NCBI RefSeq assembly: GCF_016464385.1
Contig: NZ_JADMLH010000028.1
Location: 1 to 64,000 of the forward strand
Direction: 5' to 3'
DNA length: 64,000 bases
Origin: Nucisporomicrobium flavum
Lineage (GTDB): Bacteria; Actinomycetota; Actinomycetes; Mycobacteriales; Micromonosporaceae
How positions within the stretch are numbered: position 1 is the stretch's first letter; each line of letters starts with the position of its first letter. Below the pieces are notes generated by a model. That model worked only from the letters and a program-made list of their open reading frames with translations, ran no database searches and was not told the origin of the DNA. Below are positions 1 through 6,611 of the stretch, one piece after another. The translations under genes and the position numbers were made by a program.

Positions 1-25
1 TCAGGCGGGCGTTACGGTGGGCCAT
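1..25 (-). CDS. IS481-family transposase, N-terminal 8 codons only
   Basis: Eight codons (MAHRNARL) are visible before the window ends. The motif matches the conserved N-terminus of IS481 transposases, a DDE enzyme with an N-terminal HTH that moves the element. The rest of the gene lies outside the window, so its integrity cannot be judged. Confidence 0.5.
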
Positions 26-128
26 AGAGACCTCCGGTTCGGTGAAGCGTCGCAACTTCCACCTCGCCGGAGGTCTTCTCACATCTCAAGCCGACACGCC
101 GCGTCAACAACGCTCGTGATCACTACAC
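1..128 (-). mobile_element. Edge of an IS481-family insertion sequence (truncated by window)
   Basis: The minus strand reads into the window edge. A start codon at 25-23 begins MAHRNARL, the usual N-terminus of IS481-type transposases. The ~100 nt before it carry an inverted repeat (GACCTCCGG near 29-37, CCGGAGGTC near 66-74) and a distal end rich in GATCAC, as I recall from actinobacterial IS481 elements. The element end abuts CTAG at 129-132, and IS481 is known to favour CTAG targets. Only the 5' end is visible, so whether the element is intact is unknown. Confidence 0.6.
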
Positions 129-860
129 CTAGAACGCGCCGGCCGTCCGGGTCTGGTCACCGCCGCCGGTCGCCGTCACCACGTAGGTGTCGGCGGCCGG
201 CGAGCGCCCGTCCGCGTGGTTGTACTGCACGGCGAAGGTGTAGTGGCCGGGTTCCAGCGTGGCGCCCTCGACCAGCTCGAACCGGTAGACGAGCCGGTCG
301 GGCCGCTCGGTCACGCTCAGGGTGGTCAGCTGGTTCGGAACGGTGCTCCACTGGCCGGTGCTCGCCACCCCGGCCGTCCGCGCGACGGAGACCGTGACCG
401 CCAGCGCGGTGACCTTCCGGGCGAGGCGGAGCGTGAGGTTGCCCTGCGACCAGTTCGGGTTCGAATGCGGATCGATCACGGCCGCGCCGGTGACGAACCC
501 GGGCCGGTGCACCGCCTTGCTCGAGACCGACGCCTTCGGCGGGGCGCTCGTCGCGGGCCGGGCCGGCGGGTGCGACGGCTTCGGCGACGGCTCGGCCGGG
601 GCGAGGGATGGTGCGGCCGCCGGTGCAGGTGCGCTGTCACCCTCACCCTCACCGCCGCCGGCGACGCGGACCCCCACGACCCCGACGACCACGAGACCGA
701 CCGCCGCGGCGGCCGCGAGCGGGCGCAGCCGGACCAGCGTGGACCGGCGCGACTCGGCGCGGACCCGGACGATCCGGTCGAACATGGCGTCCCGGTCCGG
801 GCGGTGCCGCTCCGCCTCCTCGCGCAGCAGGACCCGCAGGTCCTCCTCAGGCTCCCGCAC
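129..860 (-). CDS. Membrane-anchored partner of ECF sigma factor (putative anti-sigma/effector)
   Basis: 243 aa. The cytoplasmic N-terminus (about 1-44) is charged. One membrane segment lies near 45-69, followed by an Ala/Pro-rich linker and an extracellular beta-rich domain from about residue 120 with aromatic and Thr-rich strands. The start overlaps the end of the upstream sigma gene by 14 nt, so the two are translationally coupled, as usual for sigma/regulator pairs. There is no clear zinc anti-sigma motif (HxxxCxxC), so the anti-sigma role is inferred from position only. The stop codon lies at the IS481 boundary, within the CTAG target. Confidence 0.65.
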   Translation of the reverse strand: MREPEEDLRVLLREEAERHRPDRDAMFDRIVRVRAESRRSTLVRLRPLAAAAAVGLVVVGVVGVRVAGGGEGEGDSAPAPAAAPSLAPAEPSPKPSHPPARPATSAPPKASVSSKAVHRPGFVTGAAVIDPHSNPNWSQGNLTLRLARKVTALAVTVSVARTAGVASTGQWSTVPNQLTTLSVTERPDRLVYRFELVEGATLEPGHYTFAVQYNHADGRSPAADTYVVTATGGGDQTRTAGAF

Positions 861-1371
861 TGCGGCCTCCTATGCCCACCGGTAGCTCCTGCAAGAACAC
901 GCTCAGTTGCGCGGCGCCGCGCGAGGTCTGGCTCTTCACCGCGCCGACCGAGATGCCGAGGATCTCCGCGACCTCCCGCTCGGGCACGTCGAAGGCGTAC
1001 CGCAGCACCACGCACTCGCGGCGCCGCACCGGCAGCCGGCTCAGCGCCTCGCGCACGTCCAGCACCGCCGCGGTGTCCGGGTCGCTGCGGTCCCGGCGCA
1101 TCAGGCCGAGGCGGAGCAGGCCGTGCCGTTCGCGGGTCTGCCGCTTGATCCACTGCCGGGCCAGGTTGGCGACGATGCCGCGGGCGTACGCGAGCGGGTT
1201 GTCCGCCGCCACCACCCGCTCCCAGTGCTTCCACACCTCCACGAACGCGTCCGCTGCCAGGTCGTCGGCGGCGCCGGCCTCGCCCGTGACGAGGTAGGCG
1301 AGCCGGGACAGGTCCGCATGGTGCTGGTCGAAGAAGCGCCGGAAGGCACGCTCAGTATCGGGGTCGGTCAC
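847..1371 (-). CDS. ECF RNA polymerase sigma factor (SigE-like family)
   Basis: 174 aa. Region 2 lies at about 10-75 (QHHADLSRLAYLVTGE, DLAADAFVEVWKHW). Region 4 is near the C-terminus (LPVRRRECVVLRYAF, ILGISVGAVKSQTSRG), which forms the -35-binding helix-turn-helix. The GTG at 1371 was chosen because AGGAAGGA sits 6 nt upstream and the sigma domain starts at once; the longer open frame upstream has no family similarity. It should direct core RNA polymerase to a small regulon and is probably controlled by the membrane protein encoded just downstream. Confidence 0.85.
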   Translation of the reverse strand: MTDPDTERAFRRFFDQHHADLSRLAYLVTGEAGAADDLAADAFVEVWKHWERVVAADNPLAYARGIVANLARQWIKRQTRERHGLLRLGLMRRDRSDPDTAAVLDVREALSRLPVRRRECVVLRYAFDVPEREVAEILGISVGAVKSQTSRGAAQLSVFLQELPVGIGGRSAGA

Positions 1372-1576
1372 GCGGTCCTTCCTGACGTGCGGCGCGGCGA
1401 CGGTGCCGGCTGCCCCGCAAGGGGGCATGGGGACCGGGGCAGCCGGCGGTCCGCTCCTGGAGGGCCGAAAGATACCGCCTCCACGGCGTCGCAGTCCCTG
1501 GCAATCAGGTCGTACGCGGCTCGCCTGCGGGGAGGCCGGTGAGGTCCGGGAAACGGCCTCCCCGCGGGCGAACACT

Positions 1577-1630
1577 CCTTCAGTGGCCGCCGGGCCCGGA
1601 AAGGTTGCCCGCCTCCGCGGAAATTTTCCG
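1577..1630. repeat. Dispersed repeat, copy A
   Basis: A GC-rich block of about 50 bp shared with 3540-3592. The common core is cagtggccgccggg, then aggttgcccg, then gcggaaattyt, with small indels between. On the minus strand it supplies the last codons and stop of the GNAT gene. It may be an intergenic REP-like element; only two copies are seen here. Confidence 0.5.
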
Positions 1631-2197
1631 ATCCGGCCGCAGCCGGTAGTACAGGAAGCCTTCATCGGTGAGGTCGCGGTCGGGCACGAAGCCGGCGGCG
1701 GCGCAGCAGGTGCGGCTCGCCGTGTTGTCCGGCTCGATCCCGCAGAAGAACTCGTCGACGTCCGCCACCTCGGGGGCCGTCGTGGCGGCGCGCAGCAGCG
1801 CGCGGCCGCGGCCCTCACGCCAGCGGCGGGGGTCGACGACGAAGCCGAGCCCCATCGAGCGCATTCCGCGGCCGTCGGCGTACACGTCGCCGCCGACGAA
1901 ACCGACCTCGCCGGCCGGGCCTTCAGTCCGTTTGTGGGTGGCGGCGGGGTGGTTGGATAGGGGGCCTTCAGTCCGGTTGTGGGTGGCGGCGGGGTGGTCG
2001 GATGGGGCGTCCACGCCGAACCAGGCGTGGCAGCGCACCACGAGGTTGCCGCGGAAGACCTCGCCGCCGCCGCGGGCCGCGACGGCCAGCGCGGTGGGCA
2101 GCCAGTCCCGGCCGCCGAGGTAGCGCTGCACCTGCGGATGGTCGAACCACGGCAGCGCCGCGGCGACCATCGCGGGGGCGGGCTCGACCAGCCTCAT
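1580..2197 (-). CDS. GNAT family N-acetyltransferase with internal 15-residue duplication
   Basis: 205 aa. The acetyl-CoA-binding core shows as beta strands ending MGLGFVVDPRRWREGRGRALL and the C-terminal GIEPDNTASRTCCAAAGF, typical of RimJ/RimL-like acetyltransferases. Residues around 64-95 contain two near-identical 15-residue units (HPAATHNRTEG and HPAATHKRTEG), absent from normal GNAT folds, so they form an inserted loop. The last residues (GNLSGPGGH) come from a DNA repeat also found at about 3540. The substrate is unknown. Confidence 0.7.
   Translation of the reverse strand: MRLVEPAPAMVAAALPWFDHPQVQRYLGGRDWLPTALAVAARGGGEVFRGNLVVRCHAWFGVDAPSDHPAATHNRTEGPLSNHPAATHKRTEGPAGEVGFVGGDVYADGRGMRSMGLGFVVDPRRWREGRGRALLRAATTAPEVADVDEFFCGIEPDNTASRTCCAAAGFVPDRDLTDEGFLYYRLRPDRKISAEAGNLSGPGGH
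1921..2006. repeat. 45-bp tandem duplication inside GNAT gene
   Basis: Two copies with a 45-nt period (starting at 1921 and 1966), differing at a few positions. The shared core is gtgggtggcggcggggtggt. The period is a multiple of three, so the reading frame is kept and 15 residues are added. Confidence 0.85.
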
Positions 2198-2301
2198 GCA
2201 CCCATCATGCCGGTCCGGCGGCGTCCACTGGGGACGGGCCGGCGGCGGGGGCCCGGCCGCCCCACGGGGGAGGGCGACCGGGCCGTCTTGTTGCCGGCCC
2301 G

Positions 2302-2946
2302 TCAGAGGGCCAGGCGCTGACCCGGGAAGATCAGGTTGGGGTTGCCACCGATCTCGCCGCGGTTCAGCTGGTACAGCGCGCGCCAGCCGCCCTTGACGTG
2401 CTTGCTGCTGGCGATCTTCGCGAGGGTGTCGCCGGAGCGCACCACGTAGGTCCCGCCGGTCGAGCGCGCCGCCGTGCTCTTCGTCGCCTTGGCGGTGCTC
2501 TTGTGCGTCGTGGTCTTGCGGGACGACGACTTGTGCGAGGACGACTTGTGCGACTTCGAGGAGGCGCCGGCGGTGTTCTTCGCCTTGTAGGACTTGGACG
2601 AGCCGGCCTTCTTGCCGCACACCGGCCAGGCGCCGATGCCCTGACCGTCGAGGACCTTCTCGGCGATGCGGATCTGCTCCGAGCGGCTCGCCTTGTTGGC
2701 GGTGCCGGCGTACTTGCCGCCGCCGTACGCCTTCCACGTGCTGCGGCTGAACTGCAGGCCGCCGTAGTAACCGTTGCCGGTGTTGATGCTCCAGTTGCCA
2801 CCGGACTCGCACTGCGCGATCGCGTCCCAGTTGACGCTGGACTTCGCCTGGGCCGCGGAGGCCGGGGCGAGCAGGGCCATCGTGCCGGCCGCACCGGCGA
2901 CCGCCAGGCCGAGGGCGCGCAGGGACTGCTTACGGATCTGTGCCAT
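2302..2946 (-). CDS. rpf: Resuscitation-promoting factor: secreted Rpf transglycosylase with LysM
   Basis: 214 aa. A Sec signal peptide spans 1-34 (charged start, hydrophobic core, ASAAQA cleavage). The Rpf transglycosylase-like domain spans about 36-112, with catalytic Glu47 in AQCESGGNW and the YYGGLQFSRSTWKAYGG motif. A Ser/Lys/Thr-rich linker follows, then one C-terminal LysM domain (YVVRSGDTLAKIA to PNLIFPGQRL). It should cleave peptidoglycan outside the cell and aid exit from dormancy. The ATG at 2946 has GGAGGG upstream and follows a c-di-AMP riboswitch. Confidence 0.95.
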   Translation of the reverse strand: MAQIRKQSLRALGLAVAGAAGTMALLAPASAAQAKSSVNWDAIAQCESGGNWSINTGNGYYGGLQFSRSTWKAYGGGKYAGTANKASRSEQIRIAEKVLDGQGIGAWPVCGKKAGSSKSYKAKNTAGASSKSHKSSSHKSSSRKTTTHKSTAKATKSTAARSTGGTYVVRSGDTLAKIASSKHVKGGWRALYQLNRGEIGGNPNLIFPGQRLAL

Positions 2947-2959
2947 GATTTTGAAACCC

Positions 2960-3124
2960 TCCACGCCTACGAGGTCAGCTGTCGGGTTCGGGCCGAGGAG
3001 CCCGGCCGCACGTGGCGGCTTCACCCCGAGGCGCGCACCAGCGCGCCGAGGAACGTGTGGGTCCCCCGCTCCATGCCTGATCGTTGGATGTCCCGGTCCG
3101 GTCGGCGGCAGGACTCGGCGTTAC
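2960..3124 (-). promoter_or_regulatory. ydaO/yuaA-type c-di-AMP riboswitch in the rpf leader
   Basis: Read on the minus strand, this leader holds the conserved ydaO blocks in order: ACGCCGAGTCCTG, GAGCGGGGGACCCA, GGGGTGAA, then CCGAACCCGACAGCT and ACCTCGTAGGCGT. The first and last blocks pair (ACGCC at 3121-3117 with GGCGT at 2967-2963) as the P1 stem. Such switches sense cyclic di-AMP and control rpf-type cell-wall hydrolase genes in actinobacteria. The end lies 14 nt from the ATG. Confidence 0.9.
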
Positions 3125-3201
3125 CGACCGCGGGGCCCGCTGAGCGGACCGGCCGACCGTAACCACTTCTCCGGGGGCGCGGCCAAGTTTCCCGGGTCAA
3201 A

Positions 3202-3217
3202 GGTGACGTTGTTTACA
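3202..3217. promoter_or_regulatory. Crp-like operator upstream of rpf
   Basis: GGTGACGTTGTTTACA resembles the Crp consensus TGTGA-N6-TCACA with one mismatch per half. It lies about 80 nt upstream of the riboswitch. Crp control of rpf genes is known in mycobacteria and streptomycetes. The same sequence lies in a longer inverted repeat (TCAAAGGTG / CACCTTTTGA), so it could instead end transcription from the gene at 3238-3537. Confidence 0.4.
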
Positions 3218-3237
3218 CCTTTTGAGTGACTTGATCT

Positions 3238-3537
3238 TCACTTTCCGGCGGGCAGAACGGGGAGCAGCGCCACCCGCATCCCGCGCCGCAAAGCCGCCAT
3301 CGTGAGCTCCCCGGAGTCGGTCAGCGTGTTGAGATCGGCGCCCTTCGCCGGCTCCCGGACGCCGAACGCGTACCAGCCCCCGTCGCTGGTGGGGCCGATC
3401 ACGGCGTCGAAGCTGCGCAGCAACTCGTACGCGTCGCCGAGCAGCTGCGGCGTGAGCTGGGGCACGTCCGCCGCGATCATCAGGTACGGGTCCCTGCGGG
3501 GTACGCGCTGCGGGTCACAACGGAAGAACCGGGTCAT
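3238..3537 (-). pseudogene. Truncated DUF2064 (GT-A fold glycosyltransferase-like) C-terminal fragment
   Basis: 99 aa. The sequence MIAADVPQLTPQLL, then VIGPTSDGGWYAFGVR, then a C-terminal ALRRGMRVALLPVLPAGK, follows the second half of the DUF2064/TIGR04282 family, normally near 200 aa. The N-terminal nucleotide-binding half is missing. The open frame begins right after dispersed repeat copy B (3540-3592), which ends in a GGAG ribosome-site-like sequence, suggesting that recombination cut the gene. It could still be expressed, coupled to the upstream racemase gene whose end it overlaps. Confidence 0.55.
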
Positions 3538-4699
3538 GCTCCTCAGTGGCCGCCGGGGCCGCCGAGGTTGCCCGTGCGGGCGGAAATTCTCGCTGCAACG
3601 GCAGCCACTGGGTGGCGGTCGTCACCGCCTCGAGCACCTCGGCGAGCGGTTCGACGCCCAGCCCCGGGCCGGCCGGCACCGGCAGGTGACCGTTCTCGAG
3701 CACGAACGGCGCGGTCAGGTCGGTGGCGAAGTAGCGGTCCGACGCCGAGGTGTCGCCGGGCAGGGTGAAGCCGGGCAGCGCGGCGAGCGCCACGTTGGCC
3801 GCGCGGCCGAGACCGGTTTCGAGCATGCCGCCGCACCACACCGGCACCCCGTGCGCCGCGCACAGGTCGTGGATGCGCCGCGCCTCCAGGTAACCGCCGA
3901 CGCGGCCGGGCTTGACGTTGACGATCGCGCAGGCCCCCAGCGTCAGGGCCGCCGCGGCGGTCCGGGCCGACGTGATCGACTCGTCCAGGCACACCGGGGT
4001 ACGGATCTGCTTCGCCAGCTCGGCGTGGCCCAGCACGTCCTCCTCGTCGAGCGGCTGCTCGATCAGCAGCAGCCCGAACGGGTCCAGCCGGGCGAGATGC
4101 CGGGCGTCCGCCAGCGTGTACGCGGTGTTCGCGTCCACCTGCAGCAACACGTCGTCGCCGAAACGCTCCCGTACGGCGCGGACCGGCTCGACGTCCCAGC
4201 CGGGCTCGATCTTCAGCTTGATCCGCACGTAGCCCGCGTCGAGGTAGCCGCCGACCGCGTCGAGCAGCTCGGGAACCGACCCCATGATCCCCACGGAGAC
4301 GCCGCACGGCACCCGGTCGCGGACCGCGCCGAGCTCGCGCGCGAACGACCGCCCCTCGGCGCGCAGCTCGGCGTCGAGGACCGCGGTCTCCAGCGCCGCC
4401 TTCGCCATGCGGTGCCCCTTGAACTGCTCCAGCGCGGGCGCCACCGCGTACGCGTCGAGCCGCGGCGCGGCCGCCAGCGCCGGCACCAGGTAGCGCCGCA
4501 GCACGTCCGCGGCCGCCTCGGCGTACTCCGGCGAATAGCGGGGGTCGGCCATGGCCACGCACTCGCCCCAGCCCTCGGCCGCGCCGGTGACCACGCGGAC
4601 CAGCAGCACGTCGCGCGTGGTCTCCGTGCCGAACGAGGTACGGAACGGCGCGACCAGCGGCATGGCGACGCGGCGCAGCTCGACGCCTTCCAGCTTCAC
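3515..4699 (-). CDS. menC: N-acyl/N-succinylamino acid racemase or o-succinylbenzoate synthase (enolase superfamily)
   Basis: 394 aa. A capping domain (MPLVAPFRTSFGTET) precedes the barrel. Expected active-site residues are all present: KLK after VRI, metal ligands in LLQVDANTAY, LLIEQPLDEED and PVCLDESI, and the second-face Lys in IVNVKPGRVGG. Homologs make o-succinylbenzoate in menaquinone synthesis or racemize N-succinylamino acids. The neighbours (GNAT and M20 deacylase, no other men genes) favour the racemase role. The GTG at 4699 overlaps the upstream stop (GTGA) and has GGAGG 6 nt away. About 25 C-terminal residues derive from a DNA repeat. Confidence 0.85.
   Translation of the reverse strand: MKLEGVELRRVAMPLVAPFRTSFGTETTRDVLLVRVVTGAAEGWGECVAMADPRYSPEYAEAAADVLRRYLVPALAAAPRLDAYAVAPALEQFKGHRMAKAALETAVLDAELRAEGRSFARELGAVRDRVPCGVSVGIMGSVPELLDAVGGYLDAGYVRIKLKIEPGWDVEPVRAVRERFGDDVLLQVDANTAYTLADARHLARLDPFGLLLIEQPLDEEDVLGHAELAKQIRTPVCLDESITSARTAAAALTLGACAIVNVKPGRVGGYLEARRIHDLCAAHGVPVWCGGMLETGLGRAANVALAALPGFTLPGDTSASDRYFATDLTAPFVLENGHLPVPAGPGLGVEPLAEVLEAVTTATQWLPLQREFPPARATSAAPAATEEHDPVLPL
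3540..3592. repeat. Dispersed repeat, copy B
   Basis: The second copy of the block at 1577-1630 (cagtggccgccgggg, aggttgcccg, gcggaaattctc). It forms the 3' end of the racemase gene in one frame and the upstream border of the DUF2064 fragment. Confidence 0.5.
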
Positions 4700-5445
4700 G
4701 AGGGCCTCCTCAGCACGTACCAGCCGGACCGGTCGAACCCGGTGAACCGGGCGCCGCCGGCCAGCAGGGCGGTCAGGGTGTCCCGGACGGCGACCCGCCA
4801 CCGGCGCGCGGCGGCGGGATCGCTGCGGCGCAGCCCCTCCACATCGTGCGGCACGGCGACCAGCAATTTCTCGCCGTCGAGCGAACCGCGCTCGCCCGAG
4901 CGACCCAGGGCGACGACCCCGCCGGCCGTGTCGTCGCGCAGCGGCGCGCCGCCGACCAGGTCCCAGTGCACGAGGAGCCGGTCGGACTCCTCGTCGCCGT
5001 TGATCCGGTCGTGCATGACGCCGTAGAAGTCCGGCAGGTACTCGACCGGGGCGGCGCCGAGCTTCGCGAGGTTGAAGTACGCGTTACGCGCCACGAGCGG
5101 GTCGAACGTCCAGCTGATGAGCGTGGCGCCCCGGTCAAGGGCCCACGCACGCTGGTGGTTCTTGAGGGCGTACCCGACCGCGCGGCCCATGGCGGCCGGG
5201 GCCACACCCGCGACGTGGCTGTGCAGCTCGCGCTGCCCGGGCGGGCCGAAGAAGCCCACGCAGGCTCCGGCCAGGGCGGTGCCGTCGTACGCGGCCGCGA
5301 CGTAGTTGCCGCACTTGGCGAGGGCCCGCAGCAGCTCGGTGCCCAGCAGCACGCCGCCCGGCTCGTCGTTCCAGATGTCGGCCAGCAGCCCGTCCACCGC
5401 CGTGAGGTCGGCGAGCTCGGACACCGTACGCACCTCGATGCTCAC
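4696..5445 (-). CDS. GNAT acetyl/succinyltransferase of the COG3375 type
   Basis: 249 aa. N-terminal GNAT core with LLGTELLRALAKCGNYVAAA, GACVGFFGPPG and the acyl-CoA loop near GRAVGYALKNHQRAWAL, then the family signature ISWTFDPLVARNAYFNLAKLG. This subgroup is repeatedly found beside enolase-superfamily racemases, where it acts as N-succinyltransferase on D-amino acids. It overlaps its neighbours by 4 nt on both sides (ATGA, GTGA), so the three genes are one translational unit. The substrate is inferred from context only. Confidence 0.8.
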   Translation of the reverse strand: MSIEVRTVSELADLTAVDGLLADIWNDEPGGVLLGTELLRALAKCGNYVAAAYDGTALAGACVGFFGPPGQRELHSHVAGVAPAAMGRAVGYALKNHQRAWALDRGATLISWTFDPLVARNAYFNLAKLGAAPVEYLPDFYGVMHDRINGDEESDRLLVHWDLVGGAPLRDDTAGGVVALGRSGERGSLDGEKLLVAVPHDVEGLRRSDPAAARRWRVAVRDTLTALLAGGARFTGFDRSGWYVLRRPS

Positions 5446-6551
5446 GCTCGCAGCGTCTCCTCGATCAGGGCGGCCACGAGCCGTACGCGCTGCGGCAGGG
5501 CCGCGACCAGCACGTGCTCGTCGTCGGCGTGGGCACCGCCACCGACCGCGCCCAGCCCGTCGAGGGCCGGCGTACCGATGCCCGCGGTGAAGTTGCCGTC
5601 CGACCCGCCGCCCACGGCCGCGGCGGTGGGCTCCGGGAGGCCCAGCCGCTCGGACAGGGCGACGGCGCGGGCGAACAGGGCCGCCGACGCCGACGGTTCC
5701 AGCGGCGGGCGGTTCGGGCCGCCGAGCACTTCGAGCCGGGCGTCGGGAAGCAGCGGGCGCAGGGTACGGACGGCCTCATCGACGCGCTGCTGCTCGGCGA
5801 GGTCCCGGACCCGCACGTCCACCGCCACCTCCCCGGTCGCCGACACGGTGTTCTCCGACGTACCGGCGGTGAGCAGCGTGGGCGTGACCGTGGTGCCGCG
5901 CCCCGGATCGGCGAGGGCGGCCAGCGCGAGCACCTGGTGGGCCAGCTCGACGGTGGCGTTGACGCCCCGCTCCGGCTCCAGCCCGGCGTGGGCGGCGCGG
6001 CCGTGCACGCGTACCCGATATCGGGAGACGCCCTTGCGCTCGGTCTTGAGCGCGCCGCCGGGCCCGGCCGCCTCCAGGACCAGGGCCGCGGCGCAGCCGG
6101 CGGCCTCGCTCTCCACCAGCGCCCGGGAGGTCGGCGAGCCCAGCTCCTCGTCACAGGTCACCAGCAGGGTCAGCCCGGCCCGCGAGGGCAGCCCGGCGAT
6201 CGCGTGCATCGCCAGGACCAGCCCGGCCTTCATGTCGACGCAGCCGGGCCCGCGCAGGACACCGTCGCTGATCGCGTACGGATGGGTCAGCAGCGTCCCG
6301 ATCGGCCAGACGGTGTCGTGGTGACCGAGCACCAGCACGCGCCGCGGACCCGTGCCGAAGCGCCACCGCAGGTGCACCCGGCCGCCGGACTCCACCCGCT
6401 CGGGCCGCTCGCCCAGGCGGCGCTCGCCCAGCGCGGCGACGACCTCGGTGCTGCGCGCCAGCGCCTCCGGATCCACCGACGGCGACTCGCACCGCACCAG
6501 CTCCTCGATGTCGGCGAGCAGCCCGGGCAGCAGGTCGTCGGTGCGCTCCAC
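5442..6551 (-). CDS. M20-family metallopeptidase (carboxypeptidase G2-like N-deacylase)
   Basis: 369 aa. Metal and catalytic residues are visible: GHHDTVWP (His77, Asp79), the bridging Asp106 in GPGCVDMKAG, the Glu135-Glu136 pair in CDEELGS, and a late His in GGGAHADDEHV. A dimerization domain runs from about 185 to 295 (GVSRYRVRVHGRAAHAG). In Geobacillus-type pathways an M20 enzyme removes the succinyl group from N-succinyl-L-amino acids after racemization. First gene of a coupled three-gene operon; the start at 6551 diverges from the kinase leader. Confidence 0.85.
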   Translation of the reverse strand: MERTDDLLPGLLADIEELVRCESPSVDPEALARSTEVVAALGERRLGERPERVESGGRVHLRWRFGTGPRRVLVLGHHDTVWPIGTLLTHPYAISDGVLRGPGCVDMKAGLVLAMHAIAGLPSRAGLTLLVTCDEELGSPTSRALVESEAAGCAAALVLEAAGPGGALKTERKGVSRYRVRVHGRAAHAGLEPERGVNATVELAHQVLALAALADPGRGTTVTPTLLTAGTSENTVSATGEVAVDVRVRDLAEQQRVDEAVRTLRPLLPDARLEVLGGPNRPPLEPSASAALFARAVALSERLGLPEPTAAAVGGGSDGNFTAGIGTPALDGLGAVGGGAHADDEHVLVAALPQRVRLVAALIEETLRA

Positions 6552-6561
6552 GGCCTGAGTG

Positions 6562-6567
6562 TAGTGT
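6562..6567 (+). promoter_or_regulatory. Leaderless -10 box (TAGTGT) before kinase leader ORF
   Basis: TAGTGT followed by an 8-nt spacer and the ATG at 6576. This matches the leaderless layout seen at many genes in this window. Confidence 0.4.
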
Positions 6568-6575
6568 TCGTCCCC

Positions 6576-6611
6576 ATGGCTGCCCGCGTCTCAGGACGGA
6601 CGTCGCGGTGA
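6576..6611 (+). CDS. Putative 11-residue leader peptide upstream of kinase
   Basis: A short open frame, MAARVSGRTSR, starting at 6576. Its stop overlaps the GTG start of the kinase (GTGA at 6608-6611), so ribosomes ending here could start the kinase. It has a candidate leaderless -10 box. It may be a real coupling leader or chance; no homolog is known to me. Confidence 0.35.
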   Translation: MAARVSGRTSR

